Positions 34,248-43,870 of a stretch of DNA of 64,000 nt are shown piece by piece (the first letter of the stretch is position 1; every line of letters begins with the position of its first letter). Under the pieces are notes generated by a model, which was not told where the DNA came from, did no database searches, and saw only the letters and a program-made list of their open reading frames with translations. The position numbers and the translations under genes are program-made. Origin of the DNA: M3007 sp964621185 (GTDB taxonomy: Bacteria; Bacteroidota; Bacteroidia; Chitinophagales; Saprospiraceae); assembly GCA_964621185.1 (NCBI GenBank), contig CAZULM010000032.1, positions 1 through 64,000 of the forward strand. The letters run 5' to 3'.

Positions 34248-35572
34248 GGCGTGCGGCTTTTATAGGGTTTAAAAACTTGCTCCAACTGCTCGAAGAGCTC
34301 GTCGAGCCGGGGCTGTTGGTTGTTTTGGGCTTTTACGGCCATGCGCTTGTTGGAAGCAATGCGCTGCCCGGCGTATTCCAGTTCGTTTTTGTACTGTGCA
34401 AACTGGTATTGCCTCCCGCCCGGTTCCTGACCGGTGTAGTAAAATATCTCCGGCGTTTGGGTGCTTTTTTCGCTGAACACACTCTGATCGACCACCAGGG
34501 GCGACAGGGATATATAGGCATCGGGGTTTTGGATACAGTCGAGGCAGTGCGCCATGTTGCTGCCCCGGAAAAGCAGCACGCTTTGGTTGTAGGTAAACAC
34601 CCCTTCGATGGATTGCGTGCTGTAATCTGCCCCCTCAGACAGGGTGATATCGTAGGCACCGTGCAGCTCGCCGTAATGGTGCACGAAGTTTTTGGGCGAG
34701 CCGAGCCGGTAGCTCAGGCTGATTTCCTTGATGGAAACTAAGCGGTATTTGGCCAGGAAGGCCAGCTTGCGCAGCCAATAGACCAAGCCGGTAAGGTATT
34801 CGTCGAGCAATTGCTCCAGATGGCGGTCTTCGGGGATTTTGTCGTCAATCAGGAGCTCGCGGTGTTTTTCCAGAAACAGGGCGGCGCCGTACAGGTTGCT
34901 GCCAGTATCCGTCAGTTCGGCCACAAAATCGTTGATTTCTGGCATAAATGCCTGGTCGGCGGGCATCTGTTCGCTGAGCAGCAGCAGCAGGTTGAGGTAG
35001 TTGTACCGGGGCTGGGCGTTGGCGTCTAATTGTATAAATTCGGCAATACAAGGCGCTTTGGCAGTGGGCAGCTTGTTGAATATCTGGGACAGTTGGATAT
35101 AGCACAAAAAGCGCAGGGTGCTTTGGTAGGTTTCGGCCATAAAGGACAGCCGGCGCAAGCTGCGTTCCTGACCGGCGGGTGTGCCCATTTTTTGTAAAAA
35201 CACTTCGATGAGCCAGCCGTAGTGCTGATAGATCGACGCGGGCTTGGCGCCCACCGGAACACCTTGCTTGAGCAGCTCCTGCCGTAAGCTCTGCACCCAA
35301 AGGTTGTCGCTGGTGACGAGGTTCTGTGCAAGCTCTTTGGGCAGTATTTGATCGGGGTTCCACTGCCCAACGTTGATTTCAAACGTGGCATGGGTGATAT
35401 GCTCAATGTTGTAAATCTTTTCGCCATGCTGGATGTATTGGGCCTGCAATTTGTCCATCAGTGCCGTAAGGGCATCGAGCCGACGAAGGATTTGGTGGGT
35501 CTCGCCGTTGACAGAAACAGAGATGGTTTCGTCAGAAACTCCCTGGATGACTATGTTGTTTTCCTCGGGCAT
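34244..35572 (-). CDS. Adaptor protein with KIYNI module, partner of CHAT protease and nSTAND
   Basis: Unrecognised family, 442 aa, no signal peptide. Residues 7-28 read I-V-I-Q-G-V-S-D-E-T-I-S-V-S-V-N-G. Residues 29-50 are heptad-like and 50-64 are G-E-K-I-Y-N-I-E-H-I-T-H-A-T-F. The rest is mainly helical with a C-terminal beta-rich part. The first 65 residues match the start of the second adaptor (43871-45247), and the K-I-Y-N-I segment matches the C-terminus of the adjacent CHAT protein. The start is ATG 35572, since the frame to 35818 is a shadow of the CHAT gene. It overlaps the nSTAND start by 4 bases and follows CHAT by 20. Confidence 0.8.
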   Translation of the reverse strand: MPEENNIVIQGVSDETISVSVNGETHQILRRLDALTALMDKLQAQYIQHGEKIYNIEHITHATFEINVGQWNPDQILPKELAQNLVTSDNLWVQSLRQELLKQGVPVGAKPASIYQHYGWLIEVFLQKMGTPAGQERSLRRLSFMAETYQSTLRFLCYIQLSQIFNKLPTAKAPCIAEFIQLDANAQPRYNYLNLLLLLSEQMPADQAFMPEINDFVAELTDTGSNLYGAALFLEKHRELLIDDKIPEDRHLEQLLDEYLTGLVYWLRKLAFLAKYRLVSIKEISLSYRLGSPKNFVHHYGELHGAYDITLSEGADYSTQSIEGVFTYNQSVLLFRGSNMAHCLDCIQNPDAYISLSPLVVDQSVFSEKSTQTPEIFYYTGQEPGGRQYQFAQYKNELEYAGQRIASNKRMAVKAQNNQQPRLDELFEQLEQVFKPYKSRTP

Positions 35573-35592
35573 GTCGGTAGTGGTTGTTGGGT

Positions 35593-36375
35593 TCAGTTGA
35601 AAGTGGCTTGGTCTATTTTGTCTATATTGTATATCTTGTCTGCCATTTGAATATGCTTGTTTTGCAAGCTTTCGAGCTCTTCTACCGCCTGCTTCCCTGT
35701 AGCCCCGAACAATCCCCCTTCCGGCAATACCCCCTCCTCCCGCACGTACAGCGCCCAGGGAAAATCCCTGACCGGCTCCGAGGACCGCAATAACGGGCCC
35801 CGCTCCTGCCAGCTGCACACCTCCCCCAGGTCCCGGAACCGCGCCTGCCTGCTGCTGCCTTTCACGAACCTGGCGGCACTTTTGTAGGCATCGGTAATAC
35901 TGTCGCCCTTGGCCAGATTCTCATAGAACCGCGTGGCCAACTGCATGGCCTGCCCGTCGTCGATGGACACCGAAGAGGCGATGACGGCAGGTGCGCCGAG
36001 CTTGAACAAAGTTTCCACGTGCGCATGGGTGGAGCAGCCGTTCAGGAACACCAATTTCAGGCTGTCAGGGTTGCGGGCCATCAGTTCTTCAGCCAGTGGC
36101 TCGAAAAAGGTGGGGGCATTTTGCAGTGACAGGGACTCGCTGTTGGCATGGCCGGCGTAGTGAAAAATGGCCAACCGGTTCTTCCATTGCTGCAGGGAAT
36201 TAAAGTAGGCGTCTAAGTCGGTATCGGTGCGGTGCACATGTTTGAGCCTGCCCTCAGCTTCCAGCGGCGCCAGCGCGTCCTGGATGTTGTGCTGCTCGCG
36301 GCTGAGGTTGGCCAGGTCGCCGTGCGGGTTGGCGAAGGCGGTGAAGATGACGGGGAGGGAGGGTGTTGGTTTCAT
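35593..36375 (-). CDS. CHAT-domain caspase-like protease ending in KIYNI motif
   Basis: CHAT proteins are clan CD cysteine proteases (caspase-related) used as effectors in bacterial defence and death systems. The 260-aa protein has the catalytic His76 in F-H-Y-A-G-H-A-N-S and Cys114 in L-V-F-L-N-G-C-S-T-H. A linker leads to a C-terminal heptad helix and A-D-K-I-Y-N-I-D-K-I-D-Q-A-T-F-N (245-260), the end of the protein. That tail occurs also in the two adaptors. It is the second gene of the secreted protein-CHAT-adaptor-nSTAND operon (gaps 20, 20 and -4 bases). Confidence 0.88.
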   Translation of the reverse strand: MKPTPSLPVIFTAFANPHGDLANLSREQHNIQDALAPLEAEGRLKHVHRTDTDLDAYFNSLQQWKNRLAIFHYAGHANSESLSLQNAPTFFEPLAEELMARNPDSLKLVFLNGCSTHAHVETLFKLGAPAVIASSVSIDDGQAMQLATRFYENLAKGDSITDAYKSAARFVKGSSRQARFRDLGEVCSWQERGPLLRSSEPVRDFPWALYVREEGVLPEGGLFGATGKQAVEELESLQNKHIQMADKIYNIDKIDQATFN

Positions 36376-36395
36376 CTTGCAGTGAAGTTTTTGCG

Positions 36396-37808
36396 TTAAT
36401 AAGGTGAAAAATCCAAAGAAATACTGCCTATTTGAATAGATGCTGTTTTGGCTACAACCACTTGAATTGATAACGTGATCGCTCCATCAATTACTATATC
36501 ATTGACTTTAGCGCTATGGCATGTTGCGGTATTGGAGGCTAGTTTTAAATCCTGATCGAATACGATTTGCGCCATATTGGGCATGGTCATTTTGTCAAGC
36601 CTTAATTGTGAAATATAGGAATCGTTAGAATTGCCTTTAGTAGAATAACAGACAGTCACTTCGTGAATCTTTCCGGCTGGAAGCGACAATGGAATCTTTA
36701 CCCATTGAGATTCAATATCGGAAGCCCCAGCTTCAGCCGTGATTTCTATGGCATCACCGGGGCAACAATATGGATTGACGTCAATTTTTTTTGTCGTTAA
36801 CCCATTAGGCCCGACACCTACCGCAGTTAACGGGCTAAAATACCAGGTTTGATGTTTTATTGGAGGTACTACCACAACATTGAACTTTGATCCCAGCGGC
36901 ATAGATATTTTTGATTCAGCATATTTAATTGCCCATCGATCCTGCAATTTATCCCCCAATTTGCTGTATTTGATAGAGATGGGGCCAAGGTTGTAAGGGC
37001 CTTCGGTGCAAGCAGTCCCCTTGCCCCAAAACGGTGTTGCGAATACCATATTATTAGGTTGACCATTGGCAGCAGGATAGTCAATATAGGTAGAGCTTGA
37101 GTCATTTGGCGTTGCAAGATTCTTTTTGTCGGCAATATGAATGAATGCTGATGCCTTACTAAAGCCTGGAACAATTCCATTTTCTATCACCATAACGTTG
37201 AAACGGGCATTTACAGGCATTGTCGATTTGCCACGATCACTGCCGTCTGGCAGCGTTGCATTATTGCTGATACTCCACCTTACTTCTTCTTTTGATCCAC
37301 AGCCGCCACTGTTGCTGACCTGTTGAGCGTTGTCATTATATTTGTTGAGCCAGTTCTGCGTAATTATTAGGATGGCATCTGCTTTCCCATTGCAATACGG
37401 GTTGTTGAGAATTGTGGTATTTTTATCTGTTCCGGCCTTTACACCAGTATTATCTGAAGTACAAGTATGGACAAACACGCCCGGTGTTCCCTCTGGCACA
37501 ACCATTATATTGAAAGCTATACCAGATGGCATAGGTTTCCGAGTATTTTGATTAAATATTGTCCATTTTTTTTTGTAGTCATTATACCAAACTCCGACAT
37601 TGTTTCCATAGTCAATATCACTGCTTTCGAAATTCCTAACAGGCATGACAAATAAAATTGCACTTGGTTTTTCATTAAGCTGTGGGTGATCGAGTTCCGT
37701 TATGTGATTGTCAATGTTGGCCACAGAGGTAACATGTAGGAAAACGGCCTGACTTTTCAGGTGTGGCGCAAGGACAAGCAGTAAAAAAGCACTTAAAATG
37801 TTTTTCAT
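36396..37808 (-). CDS. Secreted protein with three tandem beta repeats
   Basis: The 470-aa protein has a signal peptide (I-L-S-A-F-L-L-L-V-L-A-P) and three repeats of about 95 residues (roughly 20-115, 118-215, 222-320). Each starts F-(L/V/I)-H and ends M-P-x-x-x-x-F-N-(I/V)-x-V-(V/I). They resemble a repeat common in secreted proteins of environmental bacteria that I recall as DUF7452 (unverified). A fourth, different beta domain forms the C-terminus. The gene is AT-richer than its operon partners. It begins the operon 20 bases before CHAT. A sensor role in the envelope is inferred. Confidence 0.75.
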   Translation of the reverse strand: MKNILSAFLLLVLAPHLKSQAVFLHVTSVANIDNHITELDHPQLNEKPSAILFVMPVRNFESSDIDYGNNVGVWYNDYKKKWTIFNQNTRKPMPSGIAFNIMVVPEGTPGVFVHTCTSDNTGVKAGTDKNTTILNNPYCNGKADAILIITQNWLNKYNDNAQQVSNSGGCGSKEEVRWSISNNATLPDGSDRGKSTMPVNARFNVMVIENGIVPGFSKASAFIHIADKKNLATPNDSSSTYIDYPAANGQPNNMVFATPFWGKGTACTEGPYNLGPISIKYSKLGDKLQDRWAIKYAESKISMPLGSKFNVVVVPPIKHQTWYFSPLTAVGVGPNGLTTKKIDVNPYCCPGDAIEITAEAGASDIESQWVKIPLSLPAGKIHEVTVCYSTKGNSNDSYISQLRLDKMTMPNMAQIVFDQDLKLASNTATCHSAKVNDIVIDGAITLSIQVVVAKTASIQIGSISLDFSPY

Positions 37809-37869
37809 TGGAAATGGATTTTAGTATTTGAGCCTACTCATGTCGCTTTTCGGCTTCCGCGTCTCGTGT

Positions 37870-37971
37870 TATACCAGGATTCTAGTGATTTGCGAGATTT
37901 TAAGGATAGATCAAATTGATTATCAATGATTTAACCCATGATATTTTCGCAAAACACTTCCGTTGGATATA
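37870..37971 (+). repeat. 103-bp interspersed repeat, subtype C, copy 1
   Basis: It starts TATACCAGGATTCTAGTG and ends CGTTGGATATA (102 bases) and is shared with 61827-61928. It lies in the 240-base gap between the WD40 gene and the secreted-protein operon. Confidence 0.7.
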
Positions 37972-38048
37972 AGAAGAATGGCTATGCGTCAATAATGACT
38001 CTCAAACATTTTCTTTGATCATAGGAGATTGCTTTGAGACTTTTTTTC

Positions 38049-41000
38049 TTATTTTTCGGGGGGCTTTAGCAAGTTTCGCGCCTTTTCAAAATCCCGGCAT
38101 AAAATGCCTGCTTCTTCCAAATCATTCAAGTCCCCCCAAAACGCATCCCTGAATGTCGGATATTTATTTACAGAGCCACCACTCTTTTCGTAGGATTTAT
38201 CCATCCATTCCACGTAAATTTTTTCTGCATTGTCCCAGTCATCCAAATAAAGGTATCCGAGCACCAGATTGGTATAAAGCACAGTAAGGTGGGGAGTTAT
38301 TTCTTTGACTTTGAGGGAATACTCTACAGCTTGTTGAGGGTTCTTCGTAAAAAGGCTTCTAAAAGCAATAGCATTTAAGCCTATTCCGTATCTGGCCTTA
38401 TAAAGGGAATCTGTAGGGTTTTCTTTATATTCTTGTTCCAAGCGGGGAATTGCGTCGAATGCGATTTTCAAACGATTTTTTTGAACACGTTCCGTTTTTA
38501 AAAATGAATAGTATTCTGCAGTAGCCAAATATCTTTTTATATCCTCTATTAAAACAACTGCTTCACTGCCAACGTGTAGCTTATTTGCCTTTTCAGCAAG
38601 ACTCAAAGCAGTGCGGAGAAATGACACATTTGGGGTTCCAGCATTCGTTCCTACCCCTTTTATTAAATAAAATTTAGCACAACCGATCAGGTTGAGAAAG
38701 TTTGTATCCTTATGACAATCAATTTCTTCCATAATCCCTTCCTCAATTTTCTCCCGCACATTGAATGGAGCCAGGTTGCGCCCATTCTCCAGCCTGGCTA
38801 TATTATTGAACGCCAAGTAAAAGGAATTACCGGCTCCGATAATAATTGTATCGTTTGACTTTTTGGAAAAACATAGGGCATTTACAGTATGTGCGAATAT
38901 AAACGACTCAAGTTTTTGTGCTGCCCCAATGCCTTCCAGGCTCCACAATTGCGCTGTACCATCTGAACTCCCTGTCAGTGCCATTTGCCCATCAGGCGAA
39001 AAAACGGCACAATTTATTCTTCTATTATGGCCATTAAAAACCTCAAGTTCCGCACCCTCCAAGTTCCATATTTTTGCTGTTCTATCATCACCTCCAGTCA
39101 GCATCATTTGCCCATTCGGCGAAAATGCCACCGAATTAATCCTTCCTCCATGGCTGAAGGATATAGGAGGAATGTTATTTTTAATGCTCCACAACTTGGC
39201 TGTTCCATCCTCACTTCCAGTCAGTACCATGAGCCCATCTGGCGAAAAGGCTACTGAGTTAATCTTTGATCTATGGTCGAAAATTTTAGAAGGGACGCTA
39301 TCTTGGATTCCCCATAACTTAGCTGTTCTGTCCTCACCTGCGGTCAGCACCATACGCTCATCAGGCGAAAAAGCAACCGAATTAATCCTTGCTCCATGGT
39401 CGAAAGTTTTATCCACCATTCCATTGTTAATCCTCCATAATTTGGCTGTTCCGTCTTCACTTCCAGTCAACACCATTTGCCCATTTGGTGAAAAAACACC
39501 TGATCGTACAGGTCTGGAATGTCCATTAAAGGTTTGAATTTCAAGTCCTTTTAAGCTCCATAACTTCGCAGACTTGTCCATGCTTGCCGTCAGCACCATT
39601 TGCCCATCTGGCGAACTTGCCACTGAATAAACCATTCCGGTGTGTCCGGCGGGAAGGGTTTTAATTGGCTCGCCTTCCAGGTTCCACAATTTTGCGGTGA
39701 AGTCGGAGCTTCCCGTCAAAACGGTTTGCCCATCCGGGGAAAATGATACAGAACGTACGTATCCACGGTGTCCTTTGAATAATTTGGGCTTTTCACTGTC
39801 TAAGCTCCACAAAATTGCAGTATTATCATCGCTCCCCGTCACAAGAGTTTGGCCATCCGGTGAAAAGGCTACTGAACGGACAGGCTTGGAGTGTCCGCGG
39901 TAGGTTCGCATTTCCAGACCACTAATATTCCATAATTTTGCGGTTCCGTCAGCACTTCCTGTAAGCACGGTTCGCCAATTTCCGACCGGGCAAGTGTTAC
40001 AATTGGGGGAAAATGCTACCGACCAAACTGCAGCTTTATGGCCAGGAAATATTCGAATCATTTCTCCGGCAATATTCCACATCTTTGCTGTCCCATCTGC
40101 ATTTCCAGTCAATATCATTTGCCCATCTGGCGAAAAAGCGACCGCATAGACTGAATTTTTGGTGTCAGCTTCTGAAGGCGAAACATAGGTGTAAATCAGA
40201 TTGCCGTCCAATGACCACAATTTTGCCGTTCCATCTGAACTTCCGGTCAGCACATGCTTACTATCAGGGGAAAATACCACAGAATTGATACTTCCACGAT
40301 GTTCATCAAATTTATGGAGCAAGTCTCCCGATATGTTCCACAACTTTGCCGTTCTGTCGGCACTTGCCGTCAATATCATTTTTCCGTCTGGTGAAAAAGC
40401 AGCCGAAGTAACAGGAGAGAGGTGCGCAGATATGGTTTTATTCCTCCCATCCTTTAAATCCCACAGTTTTACAGTTCCGTCTTTGCTACCAGTTAATATT
40501 ACTTGCCCATCTGGGGAAAATGTTGTGGTGGTTATTTCGTCAGCATGGCCGGTAGGGATGCCTTGTGTTTCTTGATCCATTCGGTTCCACAAATTTGCTA
40601 TTTTGTCATTTCCTGCGGTTAGAAACATCCTACCATCAGGCGAAAAAGCAACCGAATTAATAGCTTTTTCGGTGCCTGTATTGTCCTTTTCACCACATGT
40701 TTGGCTTGCATACGTTCTGAATTCCTTTCCATCAGCATGCCACATTTTCAATGATCCATCTAAACATCCAGTCAAAACGAATTGCCCATCCGGTGAAAAG
40801 GCTACCGAACGGACTTCAGCATTGTGGGCAAATTCTTGCGCTCGCTCTTCAACTATGTTCCACAGCTTTGCCTTATCATCTGCACCGCCAGTCAATGCCT
40901 TGCGCCCATCAGGCGAAAAAGCAACAGAATAAACCCTGTTATTGTGGAAAAAAGTTCGAATAGTATCCCCTTCAATGCTCCACAACTTTGCTGTTCCATC

Positions 41001-41885
41001 AGTACTCCCGGTCAGCACCATTTGACCATTCGGTGAAATAGCTACTGCATTGACTTGTTTTTTGTGGGAATAAGCTCGGATAGAATCCCCTTCAATACTC
41101 CATAACTTTGCTGTTCCATCAGTACTCCCGGTTAATAGCATTTGACCGTCGGGCGAAAAAGCTACTGCATTAACCTCATTTTTGTGGGAATAAGTTCTAA
41201 TAGAATCCCCTTCAATGCCCCAAAGCTTCACCGTTCCGGTTGTACTCCCAGTCAACACCATTTGACCATTCGGCGAAAAAGCTACTGCTCGAACCTCCGC
41301 AGAATCGACAAACGTTCGGATTGCGTGCCCCTCCAAGGTCCACAACTTTGCCGTTCCATCGGCACTCCCGGTCAGCACCTTTTGCCCATCCGGCGAAAAT
41401 GCTATTGATTTAACAGTATTGGTATGGCCTTCAAACCGTGCAATAAGCCAAGCTTCCGGTTTACGTAACAACTCCAGACGCTTTTCTCTGGCATCCTTAT
41501 TTCCGTTTTTCGAGACCTTACTTGCTTCATGATATAACCTCAAAGCGTACCAAAAGTTATTTTCATTTTTTATCGCTTTGATATTATATTTAGTAGCAGG
41601 TCCTTCGTTTTCGATTGCTTGGAGCACATCCGCAATATTTTTGATTATCAAATCTTTATCCCCGATTGCTTCTTCGCAACCCTGAATAGCTTGGTAAATA
41701 TCATAGGCGGTACTATAGTTACTATTTTTGAGCGCATATTTTGCCTTATCCCATAGTGCTTTGTATTCTTTACCACAAGGAACTTGGCTTGTGGCGGCAA
41801 TGGAACACAAGGAAATGAGGCAAAGCAAAATTTTTGCTTTCACTGAAGCCGTTTTTCTAAAAGAAAAAATAGTTGCTCTTTTCAT
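38049..41885 (-). CDS. Exported WD40-repeat protein with about 21 blades
   Basis: The 1278-aa protein has a signal peptide (K-I-L-L-C-L-I-S-L-C-S-I-A-A, cleavage near T-S-Q). A short helical domain precedes 20 clear WD40 repeats of the form F-S-P-D-G-Q-M-V-L-T-G-S-x-D-G-T-A-K-L-W and one degenerate one. This would make three seven-blade propellers. A C-terminal TPR-like helical region (about 1050-1278) follows. Repeats are so alike that recent duplication or gene conversion is likely. Its ATG overlaps the stop of the nSTAND-TM gene (ATGA). In related STAND proteins WD40 is usually fused; here it is separate and exported. Confidence 0.92.
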   Translation of the reverse strand: MKRATIFSFRKTASVKAKILLCLISLCSIAATSQVPCGKEYKALWDKAKYALKNSNYSTAYDIYQAIQGCEEAIGDKDLIIKNIADVLQAIENEGPATKYNIKAIKNENNFWYALRLYHEASKVSKNGNKDAREKRLELLRKPEAWLIARFEGHTNTVKSIAFSPDGQKVLTGSADGTAKLWTLEGHAIRTFVDSAEVRAVAFSPNGQMVLTGSTTGTVKLWGIEGDSIRTYSHKNEVNAVAFSPDGQMLLTGSTDGTAKLWSIEGDSIRAYSHKKQVNAVAISPNGQMVLTGSTDGTAKLWSIEGDTIRTFFHNNRVYSVAFSPDGRKALTGGADDKAKLWNIVEERAQEFAHNAEVRSVAFSPDGQFVLTGCLDGSLKMWHADGKEFRTYASQTCGEKDNTGTEKAINSVAFSPDGRMFLTAGNDKIANLWNRMDQETQGIPTGHADEITTTTFSPDGQVILTGSKDGTVKLWDLKDGRNKTISAHLSPVTSAAFSPDGKMILTASADRTAKLWNISGDLLHKFDEHRGSINSVVFSPDSKHVLTGSSDGTAKLWSLDGNLIYTYVSPSEADTKNSVYAVAFSPDGQMILTGNADGTAKMWNIAGEMIRIFPGHKAAVWSVAFSPNCNTCPVGNWRTVLTGSADGTAKLWNISGLEMRTYRGHSKPVRSVAFSPDGQTLVTGSDDNTAILWSLDSEKPKLFKGHRGYVRSVSFSPDGQTVLTGSSDFTAKLWNLEGEPIKTLPAGHTGMVYSVASSPDGQMVLTASMDKSAKLWSLKGLEIQTFNGHSRPVRSGVFSPNGQMVLTGSEDGTAKLWRINNGMVDKTFDHGARINSVAFSPDERMVLTAGEDRTAKLWGIQDSVPSKIFDHRSKINSVAFSPDGLMVLTGSEDGTAKLWSIKNNIPPISFSHGGRINSVAFSPNGQMMLTGGDDRTAKIWNLEGAELEVFNGHNRRINCAVFSPDGQMALTGSSDGTAQLWSLEGIGAAQKLESFIFAHTVNALCFSKKSNDTIIIGAGNSFYLAFNNIARLENGRNLAPFNVREKIEEGIMEEIDCHKDTNFLNLIGCAKFYLIKGVGTNAGTPNVSFLRTALSLAEKANKLHVGSEAVVLIEDIKRYLATAEYYSFLKTERVQKNRLKIAFDAIPRLEQEYKENPTDSLYKARYGIGLNAIAFRSLFTKNPQQAVEYSLKVKEITPHLTVLYTNLVLGYLYLDDWDNAEKIYVEWMDKSYEKSGGSVNKYPTFRDAFWGDLNDLEEAGILCRDFEKARNLLKPPEK

Positions 41886-43858
41886 TTTTTACATTGGTTT
41901 ACAGCATTATTCAATCGTTCCTTCGCTTCTTTCATTTCCTTGTCGGACGGGTGTTTCTCGACAATTTTTATTAAATCTGCCAATGCCAACTTGGCCAAGT
42001 CACACTCTTTGGCCCTAATAAAATTATCTACAATAACCACTTTTGTCTTGAATTGAAGGCGCTCTTTTGCAGCTTGTTCTTTTTCAAACTTGTCAAGGGC
42101 GCTGCGAGTTTCTTCCGTCTTTTTTTCAGCGTTATTTTTTTGCTTAATAGCTTCCTTCTCGCTTTTTTTCGCACGTTCAGCCATAGTATCTGCTTTGATT
42201 TTTGCTTCTTCAGCAACCTTTGCATTGTATTCAGCAACCTTTGCATTGTATTTAGCTTCCTTTGCATGTTTTTCAGCTTCCCTACTTTGTTGAACAGCAA
42301 TTACAAAGGCGATAAGCGCTAATATTGCAACAACAACTGCCACCACCGTATATCTACGAGCATTTTTTCGTGCCTGTTCGGCTGTTGTCCTTAACCTGCG
42401 CTCTTGTTCAGCCTGCGTTTTGGCCTTTTCGAGTTCCTCCGTCTGACGGAGCGCAACAGCTTTCTTCTCCGCTTCCACAAACTCCCGACTTCGCTCTATC
42501 CATTCCTCCTCTTCCATTGTCAAAGTGCATTTAGCGCGATAGGGCTGTATAATAGAACTCAACTGATTTTCTGAAAAATACTGCCGCGCCTCGGGCTTCA
42601 GCGCCACCTGGCTTTTTACGAGGCGCTGCACCTCGAGTATGGCGATCTCTTCGTCGCTGCGTTTGGCGTGTACCTGTTTAGCCAGCGAGTCGTGTTTGAT
42701 CTCATAGCGTTGCTCCTGCTCGGTAAAGCGCAGGATACGGCCTTTGGAAAAAGCCTCCAGGGCTTTGCTTACAAGCGCAGGGTCGGCATCCTTTAGCCGC
42801 AAGCATAGCTCCGTTTCCGAAAGCGGTTCCTTGGTGCCTTCGAGGGTGACAAAAGGAGAGAGGATGCCCCAGATGGTTTCGGGCTTTTGGTCGAGTGTGC
42901 GGGCGGTATGCAGCACCTGCTCGTCGAGAAAGTTGCGCAGCACATCGTCGAAGGCCTCCATCTTTTCCAGGGCAGCTAAGGAAAACAGGGCATCAGCCTG
43001 GCGTGTGTCGTCACCGCTGCACTGGAGGTAGAGCTTGTCTAAGAATACCTGCAGGTAGGGCAGTTCGATGGCCAGGGTTTTTTCCTTGCCTTTGATGCGG
43101 TCGAAAATTGCGGTGGCGATGGCAGCCTCTTCACCCGCTTGCAGGCGCACGTTGCCTTCCGGCAGTCGGCCCGTCTGGGTGACCACGGAAATGACTTTTT
43201 CGAGGTGCATGGGCTCGACACGCAGCTTTTTGCGCAGCAATTGCGGCACTTTGCGCTCGAATTCGTAGAGGTGGCCAAGGTATTCTTCGCGGATGGAGAG
43301 GATGATTTTGACGGGCTGTTCCACACGCAGGATTTCCTGCACCGTATCGATAAAAGCATCCTGTTCAGCCTTGTTGCCGAGGATGTAAAGCTCTTCGAAT
43401 TGATCGAAAATCAGGTATATCGGCTTGAAATGCCGCAGGTAAATGGCCTTCAATCGGCGGGCGAGGGGGGAAAGCGATTTTGCGGAAGCAGCGATTTGGG
43501 TTTCTGCCGTCAGGTCTTCATCGAGCCAGTCGAGGTATCCTTGCAGGTCGCCCTTTGGGGTGTCTGTGCCGGCATGTTGATGTCCAGCTGCATCCAGGAG
43601 TATTTTGTCAAAGGAGGCGTTCAGGTCGCTGCCGCGCCGGATGTTGAGCGCCAGCCAGTCGTGGCTTTGGAAGCGGCTTGCCAGGCCGCACTGGATGAGG
43701 CTGGTTTTGCCCGTTCCGGATGCGCCGTACACCAACAAAAGGTCGGTCTGGAACACCATCTCATACAGGGTGTCCACTTCTTCCTCCCGTCCGAAGAAGA
43801 TGTCGCTGTCGTCCTGGGTGTATGCGTCGAGGAATTTGAATGGATAGCGTTTTGTCAT
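41882..43858 (-). CDS. nSTAND1 ATPase with single transmembrane helix and coiled coil
   Basis: The 658-aa protein is a paralogue of the nSTAND-FGE protein over its first 500 residues. It opens F-K-F-L-D-A-Y-T-Q-D-D and F-F-G-R-E-E-E, with P-loop G-A-S-G-T-G-K-T-S (45-53) and Walker B I-Y-L-I-F-D-Q-F-E-E-L (147-157). One TM helix lies at 504-524. After it comes a long Ala/Lys/Glu coiled coil with A-K-V-A-E-Y-N repeats and a small helical end. If the ATPase is cytoplasmic, the coiled coil is periplasmic, where the co-encoded exported WD40 protein could meet it. It follows the adaptor by 12 bases. Confidence 0.9.
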   Translation of the reverse strand: MTKRYPFKFLDAYTQDDSDIFFGREEEVDTLYEMVFQTDLLLVYGASGTGKTSLIQCGLASRFQSHDWLALNIRRGSDLNASFDKILLDAAGHQHAGTDTPKGDLQGYLDWLDEDLTAETQIAASAKSLSPLARRLKAIYLRHFKPIYLIFDQFEELYILGNKAEQDAFIDTVQEILRVEQPVKIILSIREEYLGHLYEFERKVPQLLRKKLRVEPMHLEKVISVVTQTGRLPEGNVRLQAGEEAAIATAIFDRIKGKEKTLAIELPYLQVFLDKLYLQCSGDDTRQADALFSLAALEKMEAFDDVLRNFLDEQVLHTARTLDQKPETIWGILSPFVTLEGTKEPLSETELCLRLKDADPALVSKALEAFSKGRILRFTEQEQRYEIKHDSLAKQVHAKRSDEEIAILEVQRLVKSQVALKPEARQYFSENQLSSIIQPYRAKCTLTMEEEEWIERSREFVEAEKKAVALRQTEELEKAKTQAEQERRLRTTAEQARKNARRYTVVAVVVAILALIAFVIAVQQSREAEKHAKEAKYNAKVAEYNAKVAEEAKIKADTMAERAKKSEKEAIKQKNNAEKKTEETRSALDKFEKEQAAKERLQFKTKVVIVDNFIRAKECDLAKLALADLIKIVEKHPSDKEMKEAKERLNNAVNQCKK

Positions 43859-43870
43859 GGCGGCGGGCTT

